Of a stretch of 16,479 nt of DNA, positions 6,517 to 13,274 are shown in pieces (positions within the stretch are counted from its first letter, which is position 1; every line of letters begins with the position of its first letter). The stretch is from JASHVB01 sp036489395 (GTDB taxonomy: Bacteria; Pseudomonadota; Alphaproteobacteria; Acetobacterales; Acetobacteraceae). Under the pieces are notes generated by a model that worked only from the letters and a program-made list of their open reading frames with translations, was not told the DNA's origin and made no database searches. Location of the stretch: the NCBI GenBank assembly GCA_036489395.1, contig DASXFW010000359.1, positions 1-16,479 of the forward strand. Direction: 5' to 3'. The translations under genes and the position numbers were made by a program.

Positions 6517-7205
6517 GCATGAGCACCACCAAGCTGGTCCGGCCCTCAACACCCCCCCGGCGCCGCGGCGCCCGCCTGGTCGCCGCCGCGACCGATCGCA
6601 TGCACCAGATGCCGAGCCCGCGAGACCTGGCCCGGCGGCGCGCGCTGGTCACCCTCACCAAGTGGTTGCTGCCGGTCGTCGCGCTGGCCTTGCTGTCCAC
6701 GGTCGCGCTGTGGCCGGAATTCGACCACGTCGCCGAGCAATCCCACCTGTCCTTCAGCGGGGTAAGCGGAACCGTGCAGGGTGCACGGTTGACCGATGCG
6801 CGTTATCGGGGTGTGGACCAGCAGGGACGGCCGTACACGCTTACCGCGTCGGTTGCCCAGCAGGCCGGTCCGGAACGTGTCAACCTGACCTCGCCAAAGG
6901 GCGACATCACCCTGAAAGACGGCACCTGGCTGATGCTGCAAGCGAAGCAGGGCGTCTATTCGCAGCACAGCGACGAGCTCGATTTGTCGCATGACGTGAC
7001 GCTGTATCGCGACGACGGTACGACCATGACCACCGCCAGTGCGTCGGTGGACATGAAGAATGCGGCGGCCGCCAGTGCCGACCCGGTGCATGCCAGAGGG
7101 CCGTTCGGCACTCTCGACGCGCAGGGATTCACGCTGCTGGACAAGGGCACCATCATCCAGTTTGCGGGGCCGGCTCGTCTGGTGCTCAACGGCGCATCGC
7201 CGTGA
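6513..7205 (+). CDS. lptC: LPS export system protein LptC
   Basis: Bitopic inner-membrane protein that passes lipopolysaccharide from the LptB2FG transporter to the periplasmic bridge protein LptA. The 230-aa protein has a basic N-terminus (PRRRGARL), one membrane helix at about 46-66 (WLLPVVALALLSTVALW) and a periplasmic beta-jellyroll domain with repeated phrases such as ARYRGVDQQGRPYTLTA and LDLSHDVTLYRDDGT. Sequence identity within the LptC family is low, so the call rests on this architecture and on the position between kdsD and lptA. Start ATG 6513 overlaps the kdsD stop; M3 at 6519 is an alternative. The end overlaps lptA by 4 bp (GTGA). The N-terminal cytosolic tail (about 45 aa) is longer than in E. 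coli. Confidence 0.88.
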   Translation: MSMSTTKLVRPSTPPRRRGARLVAAATDRMHQMPSPRDLARRRALVTLTKWLLPVVALALLSTVALWPEFDHVAEQSHLSFSGVSGTVQGARLTDARYRGVDQQGRPYTLTASVAQQAGPERVNLTSPKGDITLKDGTWLMLQAKQGVYSQHSDELDLSHDVTLYRDDGTTMTTASASVDMKNAAAASADPVHARGPFGTLDAQGFTLLDKGTIIQFAGPARLVLNGASP

Positions 7206-8185
7206 AGGCCGCGTTCCTGGCTATCGCCGGCGCGGCCCTGCTGCTGGCTGCCCTGCCGCGTGTGGCTGCGGCGCAGCAGATCGACCTGTCGCACGGCGGA
7301 CCGATCGCGATCACCGCAGTCAACGGCATCGAGTGGCGCCAGGCGGACCATGAAGTGATCGCCAGCGGCGACGCCAAGGCGGTCCGCGGCGATGTCACGG
7401 TCACCGCGGATCGGCTGATCGCCTGGTACCGCAAGAAGGGCGGTGCAGCAGGGCAGCCCGCGGCAACTCCGGTACAGGCCGGCATGGCCGCGGACGCGGA
7501 TAACGATGGCAATGAGGTCTATCGCCTCCGGGCGGAAGGCAACGTCCATATTTACACGCCGACCGACCAGGCATGGGGCGATCTCGCGACCTACGACATC
7601 GACCAGGCGGTGCTGGTGATGACCGGTCGCAGCCTGCGGCTGACCACGCCGACCGACGTTCTGACCGCGCGCGATGACGTGGAATACTGGTCGGCGAAAC
7701 ACATGGCGGTGGCGCGTGGCGATGCGGTGGTGGTGACGAAGGACGGTCGCCGGCTCGCGGCCGATACGCTGGTCGCATACACCTCCGCCGCGCCTGCGAC
7801 CGCCTCTGCGGGGCCACCCGCAACCCAGGTGGCGGTGAAGTCCGTTGCGAACGCCGACCCGCTTGTCTCGTCCGGCAAGCTGGAGAAGGTGGAAGCGTTC
7901 GGCCATGTGTCGGTGCGTACCGTGACGGATACTGTCACCGGTGAACGGGCAGTTTACGTGCCGGGAACAGGGATGGCGCGGGTGCTGGGGAAGGTGCGGA
8001 TAACCCGCGGACAGAACCAGCTTGCCGGGGCCGAGGCTGTGGTCGATCTGAAGACCGGCGTTTCCCACCTTCTGGCGGGCAACACCGGGAGGGTGCAGGG
8101 GCTGCTGGTGCCGAACGACGAAACCAACAAGTCGCTCGTCGCACCATCGCCGCCCGCCGCACCGAAACCGGGAGCCAGGCCATGA
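7202..8185 (+). CDS. lptA: LPS transport periplasmic protein LptA (OstA domain), long form
   Basis: Periplasmic OstA-fold protein that polymerises into the bridge carrying LPS from LptC to LptD. It starts at GTG 7202 within the 4-bp overlap GTGA with lptC. A signal peptide is clear: MKAAFLAIAGAALLLAALP, with cleavage likely after VAAA (about residue 24). At 327 aa it is much longer than E. coli LptA (185 aa). Beta-strand repeats occur in two parts: about 30-230 (DHEVIASGDAKAVRGDVTVTAD; YRLRAEGNVHIYT; LTARDDVEYW) and about 250-305 (KVEAFGHVSVRT; ARVLGKVRITRGQNQLAGAEAVVDLKTG). A low-complexity insert sits at 79-103 and a Pro/Ala-rich tail at the end. The final bases overlap lptB (ATGA, 8182). 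The family call is firm; the functional meaning of the extra length is not known. Confidence 0.9.
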   Translation: MKAAFLAIAGAALLLAALPRVAAAQQIDLSHGGPIAITAVNGIEWRQADHEVIASGDAKAVRGDVTVTADRLIAWYRKKGGAAGQPAATPVQAGMAADADNDGNEVYRLRAEGNVHIYTPTDQAWGDLATYDIDQAVLVMTGRSLRLTTPTDVLTARDDVEYWSAKHMAVARGDAVVVTKDGRRLAADTLVAYTSAAPATASAGPPATQVAVKSVANADPLVSSGKLEKVEAFGHVSVRTVTDTVTGERAVYVPGTGMARVLGKVRITRGQNQLAGAEAVVDLKTGVSHLLAGNTGRVQGLLVPNDETNKSLVAPSPPAAPKPGARP

Positions 8186-8961
8186 GTGGACGCCTTTCGG
8201 AGGTCAATCTTCGGCCTGAGCTTCGGGTGCTGCCTGGGGCCGGCGGGCTGGTCGCTCGCGGCGTGGGCAAGACATACAAGAAGCGGCCGGTGGTACGAAA
8301 CGTGTCGATCGAGCTGCGCCGCGGCGAGGCCGTCGGCCTGCTGGGGCCGAACGGCGCCGGCAAGACCACGACCTTCTATATGATCGTCGGCCTCGTGCGA
8401 CCCGAAACGGGGGTGATCTCGCTCGACGGCGCCGACATCACTACGCTGCCGATGTACCGTCGCGCCCGCATGGGCATCGGCTACCTGCCCCAGGAGGCCA
8501 GCGTGTTCCGCGGGCTGAACGTCGAACAAAACATCATGGCCGCGCTGGAGGTGGTGGAGCCGGACAAGAATGCGCGCGACCTGATGCTGGACGAACTGCT
8601 GGCGGAATTCGGTATCGGCCATCTGCGCCGGACCCCGGCGCTGGCACTGTCGGGCGGCGAGCGCCGCCGGGTCGAGATTGCCCGAGCCCTGGCGACCCAA
8701 CCCTCCTACATCCTGCTCGACGAGCCGCTTGCCGGCATCGACCCCATCGCGGTGGGGGAAATCCGCGATCTGGTGTCCCACCTGAAGGATCGTGGCATCG
8801 GTGTGCTGATCACCGACCACAACGTGCGGGAAACGCTGGAGATCATCGATCGCGCCTACATCATGCACGACGGCAAGGTGCTGATGGAGGGCCCCCCGAA
8901 GGAGGTCGTGGCGCACGAGGGCGTTCGCCGCGTTTACCTGGGGGAAAGATTCAGCCTGTAG
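8182..8961 (+). CDS. lptB: LPS export ABC transporter ATP-binding protein LptB
   Basis: Cytoplasmic ATPase of the LptB2FG complex, which pulls LPS out of the inner membrane. The 259-aa protein has Walker A GPNGAGKTT (55-63), Q-loop LPQEASVF, signature LSGGERRR, Walker B ILLDEPLAGID and H-loop TDHNVRET. The LptB-typical end with GKVLMEGPPKEVV and VYLGERF is present. Start ATG 8182 overlaps the lptA stop by 4 bp; the first ~20 residues precede the ABC core and are a little longer than in E. coli. In many alphaproteobacteria rpoN follows directly; here a TPR/ATP-grasp gene intervenes. The TAG stop begins the sequence TAGTGTCCTG, which recurs at the end of that extra gene. Confidence 0.97.
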   Translation: MSGRLSEVNLRPELRVLPGAGGLVARGVGKTYKKRPVVRNVSIELRRGEAVGLLGPNGAGKTTTFYMIVGLVRPETGVISLDGADITTLPMYRRARMGIGYLPQEASVFRGLNVEQNIMAALEVVEPDKNARDLMLDELLAEFGIGHLRRTPALALSGGERRRVEIARALATQPSYILLDEPLAGIDPIAVGEIRDLVSHLKDRGIGVLITDHNVRETLEIIDRAYIMHDGKVLMEGPPKEVVAHEGVRRVYLGERFSL

Positions 8962-10526
8962 TGTCCTGATTCGCAATTGCCGTCCAAAGCGCTTCTCTGC
9001 CGGTGCGTGTGAGGCGTAGTGCCGCCGCGCCGGTATGGGGCGCAGATGGTTCTCTACCCGGGTGATCGGGAGTCGCATGCCCCGGAGGGTTTTTGGCAGG
9101 CATTTGCAGGATGGGATGCCAGGGAATCCGGATTGTGACCCATGCTGACGAGATCGAGCAGATTTTGGGCCGCGCCCGGCAGCTTGCGGCGAACGGCGAG
9201 AATGAGCCTGCAAAGCAAGTCTATGTGGATGCGTTACGCATCGATCCGACGCATTTTTCTGCGCTGAACGAATTGGGTATTCTGGCCTACGGCAGCGGCC
9301 ACCGCTCGGCCGCACGCACCGTCTATTCCCACGCGGTGCTGTACCACCCGAGTAACCCGATCGGCCGCGTCAACCTTGCCAATATCCTGCTCGAGGACGG
9401 CAATATCGCCGACGCGCAGATGCATTATCAGGCAGCGCTTGCGGTGGATCCCGATTTTCCGGAAGCCCATCAGGGTCTGGCCCGAGCTCTGACCAGGCTT
9501 GGCGATTCGGCGGCCGATGAACATTGGCAGAAAGGCTTCGTCGGACATGCCGTCGTCTCCAGCCGACGCCGCGGCGTGGAACCTGGCGTGCCCCTTCTGC
9601 TGCTCAACTCGGCGCGTGGCGGCAACATCCCAATGCGGTACTGGTTCGATGATCATCGTTTTGCGGTAACGATGATCTATGCCGACTTTTACGAACCGGT
9701 GCATCCCCTGCCGCCGCATGTGCTGATCGTAAACGCAATCGGCGACGCCGATCTCTGTGGTGCGGCCCTGGCAGGCGCCGAACAAATCCTGGCGCGCAGT
9801 ACGACACCGGTGATCAATCCGCCTGCGTTGGTGCGGCCGACCGCCCGTGCCGACAATGTTCGGCGCCTTGCCGGGGTGCCGGGTGTGATCGCGCCGAGGA
9901 TCATGTCACTGCCGCGCGCGGAGGTCACCGCAGCCGGCGGGTTAGGCTTCCCGCTGCTTTTGCGCGCGCTGGGTTTCCACACCGGCCAGCATTTCGTGTA
10001 TGTCGAGGATTACGCCGCGTTGGCGAATGCCGTGACCGCCCTGCCCGGCGACGAGGTGCTGGCCATCGAGTATCTCGACGCGCGCGGGTCGGATGGTATG
10101 GCGCGCAAGTACCGTGTAATGTTCGTCGATGGCACACTCTACCCTCTGCACCTGGCCATCTCGGCCGACTGGAAGGTGCATTACTTCACGGCGGCCATGG
10201 CGACCAACGCCCACTATCGCGACGAAGAGCGCAGCTTCCTCGAAGACATGCCGGCCGTGCTGGGCCAACGCGCGATGACGGCGCTTGCCGGTATCTGCGC
10301 GGCGCTGGGTCTCGATTATGCCGGCGTCGATTTTGGACTCGCGCCCGACGGGTCTGTGTTGCTGTTCGAAGCCAATGCAACGATGGTGGTTTATCCTCCC
10401 GATGCCGATCCGATCTGGGACTACCGCCGCCGCGCCATCACCGATGTGCTGGATGCCGTGAAACGCATGATGTCGTGCCGCGCCGGCATGCGGGATGCGT
10501 GCTAGTGTCCTGGCTCTCAAATGCCG
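8959..10526. repeat. Imperfect 24-bp direct repeat bracketing the TPR/ATP-grasp gene
   Basis: The sequence from the lptB stop (8959-8982) and that from the stop of the next gene (10503-10526) both start with the identical ten bases TAGTGTCCTG and match at 19 of 24 positions, ending TGCCG. Each copy begins with the TAG stop codon of the gene before it. No inverted terminal repeats or transposase are seen. The feature span covers both copies and the gene between them. Confidence 0.6.
9135..10505 (+). CDS. TPR-repeat protein with C-terminal ATP-grasp-like domain, function unknown
   Basis: Predicted cytosolic two-part protein of 456 aa. Residues about 5-135 form three to four TPR helices (AKQVYVDALRIDPTHFSALNELG; AARTVYSHAVLYHPSNPIGRVN; AQMHYQAALAVDPDFPEAHQGLA). 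Residues about 150-445 look like an ATP-grasp ligase: a pre-ATP-grasp part (PLLLLNSARGGNIPMRYWFDD) and a core with FPLLLRALGFHTGQ, EYLDARG, KYRVMFVDGTLYPLH, and the metal-site stretch DFGLAPDGSVLLFEANATM (D399, E412, N414). ATP-grasp enzymes join an acid to an amine through an acyl-phosphate; neither substrate is evident. I chose GTG 9135 with AGGGA 9 nt upstream; ATG 9111 and TTG 9093 are in-frame alternatives. The gene interrupts the usual lptB-rpoN junction and is bracketed by a direct repeat, suggesting later insertion. The 173 bp upstream show no convincing promoter. Confidence 0.8.
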   Translation: MTHADEIEQILGRARQLAANGENEPAKQVYVDALRIDPTHFSALNELGILAYGSGHRSAARTVYSHAVLYHPSNPIGRVNLANILLEDGNIADAQMHYQAALAVDPDFPEAHQGLARALTRLGDSAADEHWQKGFVGHAVVSSRRRGVEPGVPLLLLNSARGGNIPMRYWFDDHRFAVTMIYADFYEPVHPLPPHVLIVNAIGDADLCGAALAGAEQILARSTTPVINPPALVRPTARADNVRRLAGVPGVIAPRIMSLPRAEVTAAGGLGFPLLLRALGFHTGQHFVYVEDYAALANAVTALPGDEVLAIEYLDARGSDGMARKYRVMFVDGTLYPLHLAISADWKVHYFTAAMATNAHYRDEERSFLEDMPAVLGQRAMTALAGICAALGLDYAGVDFGLAPDGSVLLFEANATMVVYPPDADPIWDYRRRAITDVLDAVKRMMSCRAGMRDAC

Positions 10527-10586
10527 GCAGCATTGCCACGCGGCGCCATCACGGGGCGTCCGCCCACCGGGCCGTTGCAGGGCGCC

Positions 10587-10608
10587 AACCGTGCTTCGCG
10601 GCACGGTT
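10587..10608 (+). terminator. Perfect hairpin, possible transcription stop after the TPR/ATP-grasp gene
   Basis: AACCGTGC (10587-10594), loop TTCGCG, GCACGGTT (10601-10608) form an 8-bp perfect stem about 80 bp after the stop codon. No T-run follows, so it may be a weak terminator, a Rho-related pause or an mRNA-stabilising structure. A second small hairpin GCATGC-TTCTT-GCATGC lies at 10663-10679. Confidence 0.4.
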
Positions 10609-10696
10609 CCGGGGTCGCGCGCCGGGAGGATTATCGGTAGGCAACAGCCGATCGGGACATTAGCATGCTTCTTGCATGCAACGTGGCTGAATCCGG

Positions 10697-10724
10697 TTGA
10701 CCCGCCCCCCCGCAGGCCGATAAC
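10697..10724 (+). promoter_or_regulatory. Candidate rpoN promoter, almost abutting the start codon
   Basis: TTGACC (10697-10702), 16-nt spacer, GATAAC (10719-10724). The expected transcription start near 10731 lies only about two bases before ATG 10733. No Shine-Dalgarno sequence is present in the 15 bases ahead of that ATG, which fits a leaderless or nearly leaderless transcript. Confidence 0.4.
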
Positions 10725-10732
10725 TCACCGTC

Positions 10733-12229
10733 ATGGCGATCGTCCCGCGTCTCGATCTGCGCCAAACCCAGACGTTGGTCATGACGCCGCAACTGCGTCA
10801 GGCCATCAAGCTGCTTCAGTACTCGAATCTCGAAGCCGCCAGCTTCGTCGAGGAGGAGCTGGAGCGTAATCCACTGCTGGAGCGGGACGAGGCCGGCGAG
10901 GTGCTGGTCGGCGAGCGGCCCGCACCCGACCAGGTGGTGGTCGCGCCGATGGCGACGGATTCGGCGTCGGCCGCCGCCGGCGACACCCTGCCGGCGGAAT
11001 CCGCCGCTCCGTTGGACGTCGATCATAGCAATAATTTCGATCCCGGCGGCGTTGCCGATGGCGGCCCGTCCCTGGGGCGGATCGAGGGTAGGGGCGGCGA
11101 CAGCAGCTTCGAGGAAGATGACCGCGGGATCGAGGACCTGGCGGACGGCCGCCGTCCGCTACGCGAGCATCTGGGGGAGCAACTGCGGCTGAGCTTCGCC
11201 GATCCGGTGGACCGAATGATCGGCGCCTATCTGATCGCGCTGCTGTCGCCGGCCGGGCGTTTGACCGCCGACCCGGCCGCCATCGCCAACGCCACCGGCC
11301 TGGACCTGGAACGTGTCGAGGCCGTGCGCGCGATCATGATGCGCTTCGACCCGGCCGGATTGTTCGCTCGCGACCTGAAGGAGTGCCTGGCCGCGCAGCT
11401 TGCCGACCTCAACCGGCTCGATCCGGCGATGCAGACCCTGCTGGACAATCTGGAACTGCTTGCGCGCCGCGAGACGCGCAAGCTGATGGCGCTGTGCGGC
11501 GTCGATTCCGAAGACCTCGCCGACATGATCACCGAGGTCCGCGCGCTGGACCCGAAGCCTGGCGCGTCGTGGGAGGACGTGCCGGCGCAGCTCGTCGTGC
11601 CGGACATCCTGATGCGGCAGAACCCGGACGAAACCTGGCTGCTGGAGCTGAACCCGGACACCATGCCGCGCGTTCTGATCAACGAGCGATTTTACGCCCG
11701 CGTCGCGCCCCGCGCGCGCAAGGAGGAGCGCGTGTTCCTCGCCGAACGTCTGGCCAACGCCAACTGGCTGGTGCGTTCGCTGCAGCAGCGTGCGCAGACC
11801 ATTCTGAAAGTCGCGGCGGAGATCGTACGCCAGCAGGATGGTTTCCTGCGTCACGGCGTCGCGCATCTGCGTCCGCTGATCCTGCGCGACATCGCCGAGG
11901 CGGTGGAGCTGCATGAAAGTACCGTGAGCCGCGTCACCTCCAACAAATACATCGCGACGCCGCGCGGTACCTATGAACTTAAGTATTTCTTCACCACTGC
12001 GCTGCATGGTACCGATGGTGAAAGCCATAGCGCGGAGGCAGTGCGGCATCGCATCCGCGGCCTGATCATTGCGGAGGATGCGGAAGACGTACTGTCCGAT
12101 GACGCGATCGTTGTTATCCTTCGGCGTGAGGGCGTGGACATCGCCCGGCGTACCGTGGCCAAATACCGGGAAGCGCTGCACATCCCGAACTCGGTGCAGC
12201 GCCGGCGGGAGAAGGCAGAGCCGGCCTGA
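10733..12229 (+). CDS. rpoN: RNA polymerase sigma-54 factor
   Basis: Alternative sigma factor that recognises -24/-12 promoters and needs AAA+ activators; it commonly controls nitrogen use, motility and other regulons. The 498-aa length is normal. Region I is at the N-terminus (LRQTQTLVMTPQLRQAIKLLQ, ending NPLLE), followed by an acidic region II (about 55-135, rich in D/E). The core-binding domain follows, then the HTH (DIAEAVELHESTVSRVTSNKY) and the signature RpoN box ARRTVAKYRE (471-480) near the end. The start is ATG 10733; no ribosome-binding site precedes it. hpf follows 53 bp downstream, the usual pairing. The 227-bp upstream gap carries two hairpins and the candidate promoter. Confidence 0.97.
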   Translation: MAIVPRLDLRQTQTLVMTPQLRQAIKLLQYSNLEAASFVEEELERNPLLERDEAGEVLVGERPAPDQVVVAPMATDSASAAAGDTLPAESAAPLDVDHSNNFDPGGVADGGPSLGRIEGRGGDSSFEEDDRGIEDLADGRRPLREHLGEQLRLSFADPVDRMIGAYLIALLSPAGRLTADPAAIANATGLDLERVEAVRAIMMRFDPAGLFARDLKECLAAQLADLNRLDPAMQTLLDNLELLARRETRKLMALCGVDSEDLADMITEVRALDPKPGASWEDVPAQLVVPDILMRQNPDETWLLELNPDTMPRVLINERFYARVAPRARKEERVFLAERLANANWLVRSLQQRAQTILKVAAEIVRQQDGFLRHGVAHLRPLILRDIAEAVELHESTVSRVTSNKYIATPRGTYELKYFFTTALHGTDGESHSAEAVRHRIRGLIIAEDAEDVLSDDAIVVILRREGVDIARRTVAKYREALHIPNSVQRRREKAEPA

Positions 12230-12282
12230 AACCGGCAGCGATCCCGCGTCCTCCGACCCTTGATCCCATTGGGGAGAGGCCG

Positions 12283-12867
12283 ATGCAGATCACCGTTTCC
12301 GGCAAGCAACTGGACCTGTCCGACGCGCTGCGCACGCGCGTGTGGAACCACCTGGACAATATCGCGGAGAAATTTTTCGACCATGCGATGGATGCGCAGG
12401 TCACCTTCGGTCGCGCGCGCTGCTTCTTCACCTGCGACATCAATGTGCATGCCGGCCGCGGTCTGCTGCTGCGCGCCGAGGGTGAGGCGGCGGACGCCAA
12501 CGGCGCGTTCGACGATGCGGCAGAACACATTGCGAAGCGGCTGCGGCGTTACCGGCGGAGGGTGAACGAGCATGCGCGTGATCTGGCGAATCGCGAGCGG
12601 CCGGAGATGGCGCGACAGTACGTGCTGCGCCAGGAGGATGCCGAACAGGATGGGGAAGCCGGCGGCACGACGCTGAACGGGGCGTATGCGACGGTGATCG
12701 CCGAGCATCCGACCGAGATCAGCCGCCTGTCAGTGGGCGAGGCCGTGATGCGCATGGACCTCGCGGACCAGACCGTGATGATGTTCCGCAACAGCACGAC
12801 GGGCGAGCTGAACGTGGTGTATCGCCGCAGCGACGGAAACGTGGGCTGGATCGATCCGGCGGGGTGA
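12283..12867 (+). CDS. hpf: Ribosome hibernation-promoting factor, long form
   Basis: Binds the decoding centre of the 30S subunit and, in the long form, drives 100S ribosome dimers in stationary phase or stress. The 194-aa protein has the HPF/RaiA fold at 1-105 (MQITVSGKQLDLSDALRTRV, KFFDHAMDAQVTFGR, the basic helix HIAKRLRRYRRRV), a charged linker at 105-128, and the C-terminal dimerisation domain (VIAEHPTEISRLSVGEAVMRMDLAD, then MFRNSTTGELNVVYRR and GNVGWI). Start ATG 12283 has an excellent GGAGAGG site. It lies 53 bp after rpoN and probably shares its transcript. In many alphaproteobacteria ptsN comes next; here a composite repeat follows and no ptsN is visible. Confidence 0.96.
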   Translation: MQITVSGKQLDLSDALRTRVWNHLDNIAEKFFDHAMDAQVTFGRARCFFTCDINVHAGRGLLLRAEGEAADANGAFDDAAEHIAKRLRRYRRRVNEHARDLANRERPEMARQYVLRQEDAEQDGEAGGTTLNGAYATVIAEHPTEISRLSVGEAVMRMDLADQTVMMFRNSTTGELNVVYRRSDGNVGWIDPAG

Positions 12868-12930
12868 TTCCTGACACCGTGCAAGGCTGTCGTGCCGAAG
12901 CAATCCTGGTCAGGCCCGGGAGCGACTTCT

Positions 12931-13136
12931 GCCATTGCGAGTTGGCCGCTTGACCAAGGTTCCCCCCTCCCCTTGTGGGAGGGGTTGGGGGAGGGGTGCG
13001 TACATCCGCGGTCAGTGGATGTACGGACCCCTCCCCCAACCCCTCCCTCAAGGGGAGGGGAGAACCTACGCTGCGACTGTCACAGTTTCATCCAGGGCGG
13101 ATCGGCTGCCGCGGCCGGGGGCTGCCTCACAATGAC
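12931..13136. repeat. Composite palindromic repeat, copy B (GC-rich core, inverted relative to copy A)
   Basis: It starts GCCATTGCGAGTTGGCC and ends AATGAC (13136). The core 12957-13028 matches the reverse complement of 2439-2510 with 3 mismatches in 72; the central CATCCGCGGTCAGTGGATG (13003-13021) is the exact reverse complement of 2446-2464. The right flank (GTTTCATCCAGG, 13085-13096) is, however, in the same orientation as in copy A. The repeat takes up most of 12868-13255; a possible promoter is the only other thing I see there. Confidence 0.85.
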
Positions 13137-13161
13137 AGCCGGACGTGACAGGGGGCGTCTG

Positions 13162-13190
13162 TTTTCACCGGCCTGAAACCAACATATATC
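13162..13190 (+). promoter_or_regulatory. Candidate promoter for the ferritin-like gene
   Basis: TTTTCA (13162-13167), 17-nt spacer, TATATC (13185-13190), each matching four of six consensus bases. It begins 26 bp after the end of the composite repeat. The predicted start near 13197 gives a 40-nt leader to the first, out-of-frame ATG and 59 nt to the coding ATG. Confidence 0.4.
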
Positions 13191-13236
13191 CCTCCGCGCG
13201 GCCCTTCGACCCGGCCCCTCGCGTGGACACCGCCTG

Positions 13237-13274
13237 ATGAAGCACTGGCACCCCGATGAAGCACTGGCACATCG
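13237..13274 (+). repeat. 19-bp tandem duplication spanning the start codon of the ferritin-like gene
   Basis: ATGAAGCACTGGCACCCCG (13237-13255) is followed directly by ATGAAGCACTGGCACATCG (13256-13274), differing at two of 19 positions. As 19 is not a multiple of three, the first ATG opens a different frame (MKHWHPDEALAHRQPAL) that runs to 13734. Only the second ATG reads the conserved protein. Confidence 0.95.

Noticed and set aside
5524..6552. 342-codon minus-strand frame opposite kdsD
   Set aside because: Gln/Gly/His-rich antisense frame with no domain; kdsD has full motifs.
7954..9315. 453-codon open frame on the minus strand across lptA, lptB and the TPR gene
   Set aside because: It lies opposite conserved genes, is Arg/His/Pro-rich without a recognisable motif, and is typical of antisense frames in GC-rich DNA.
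10663..10679. TTGCATG as a sigma-54 (-24/-12) autoregulatory promoter for rpoN
   Set aside because: No GG dinucleotide at the required distance upstream of the GC element.
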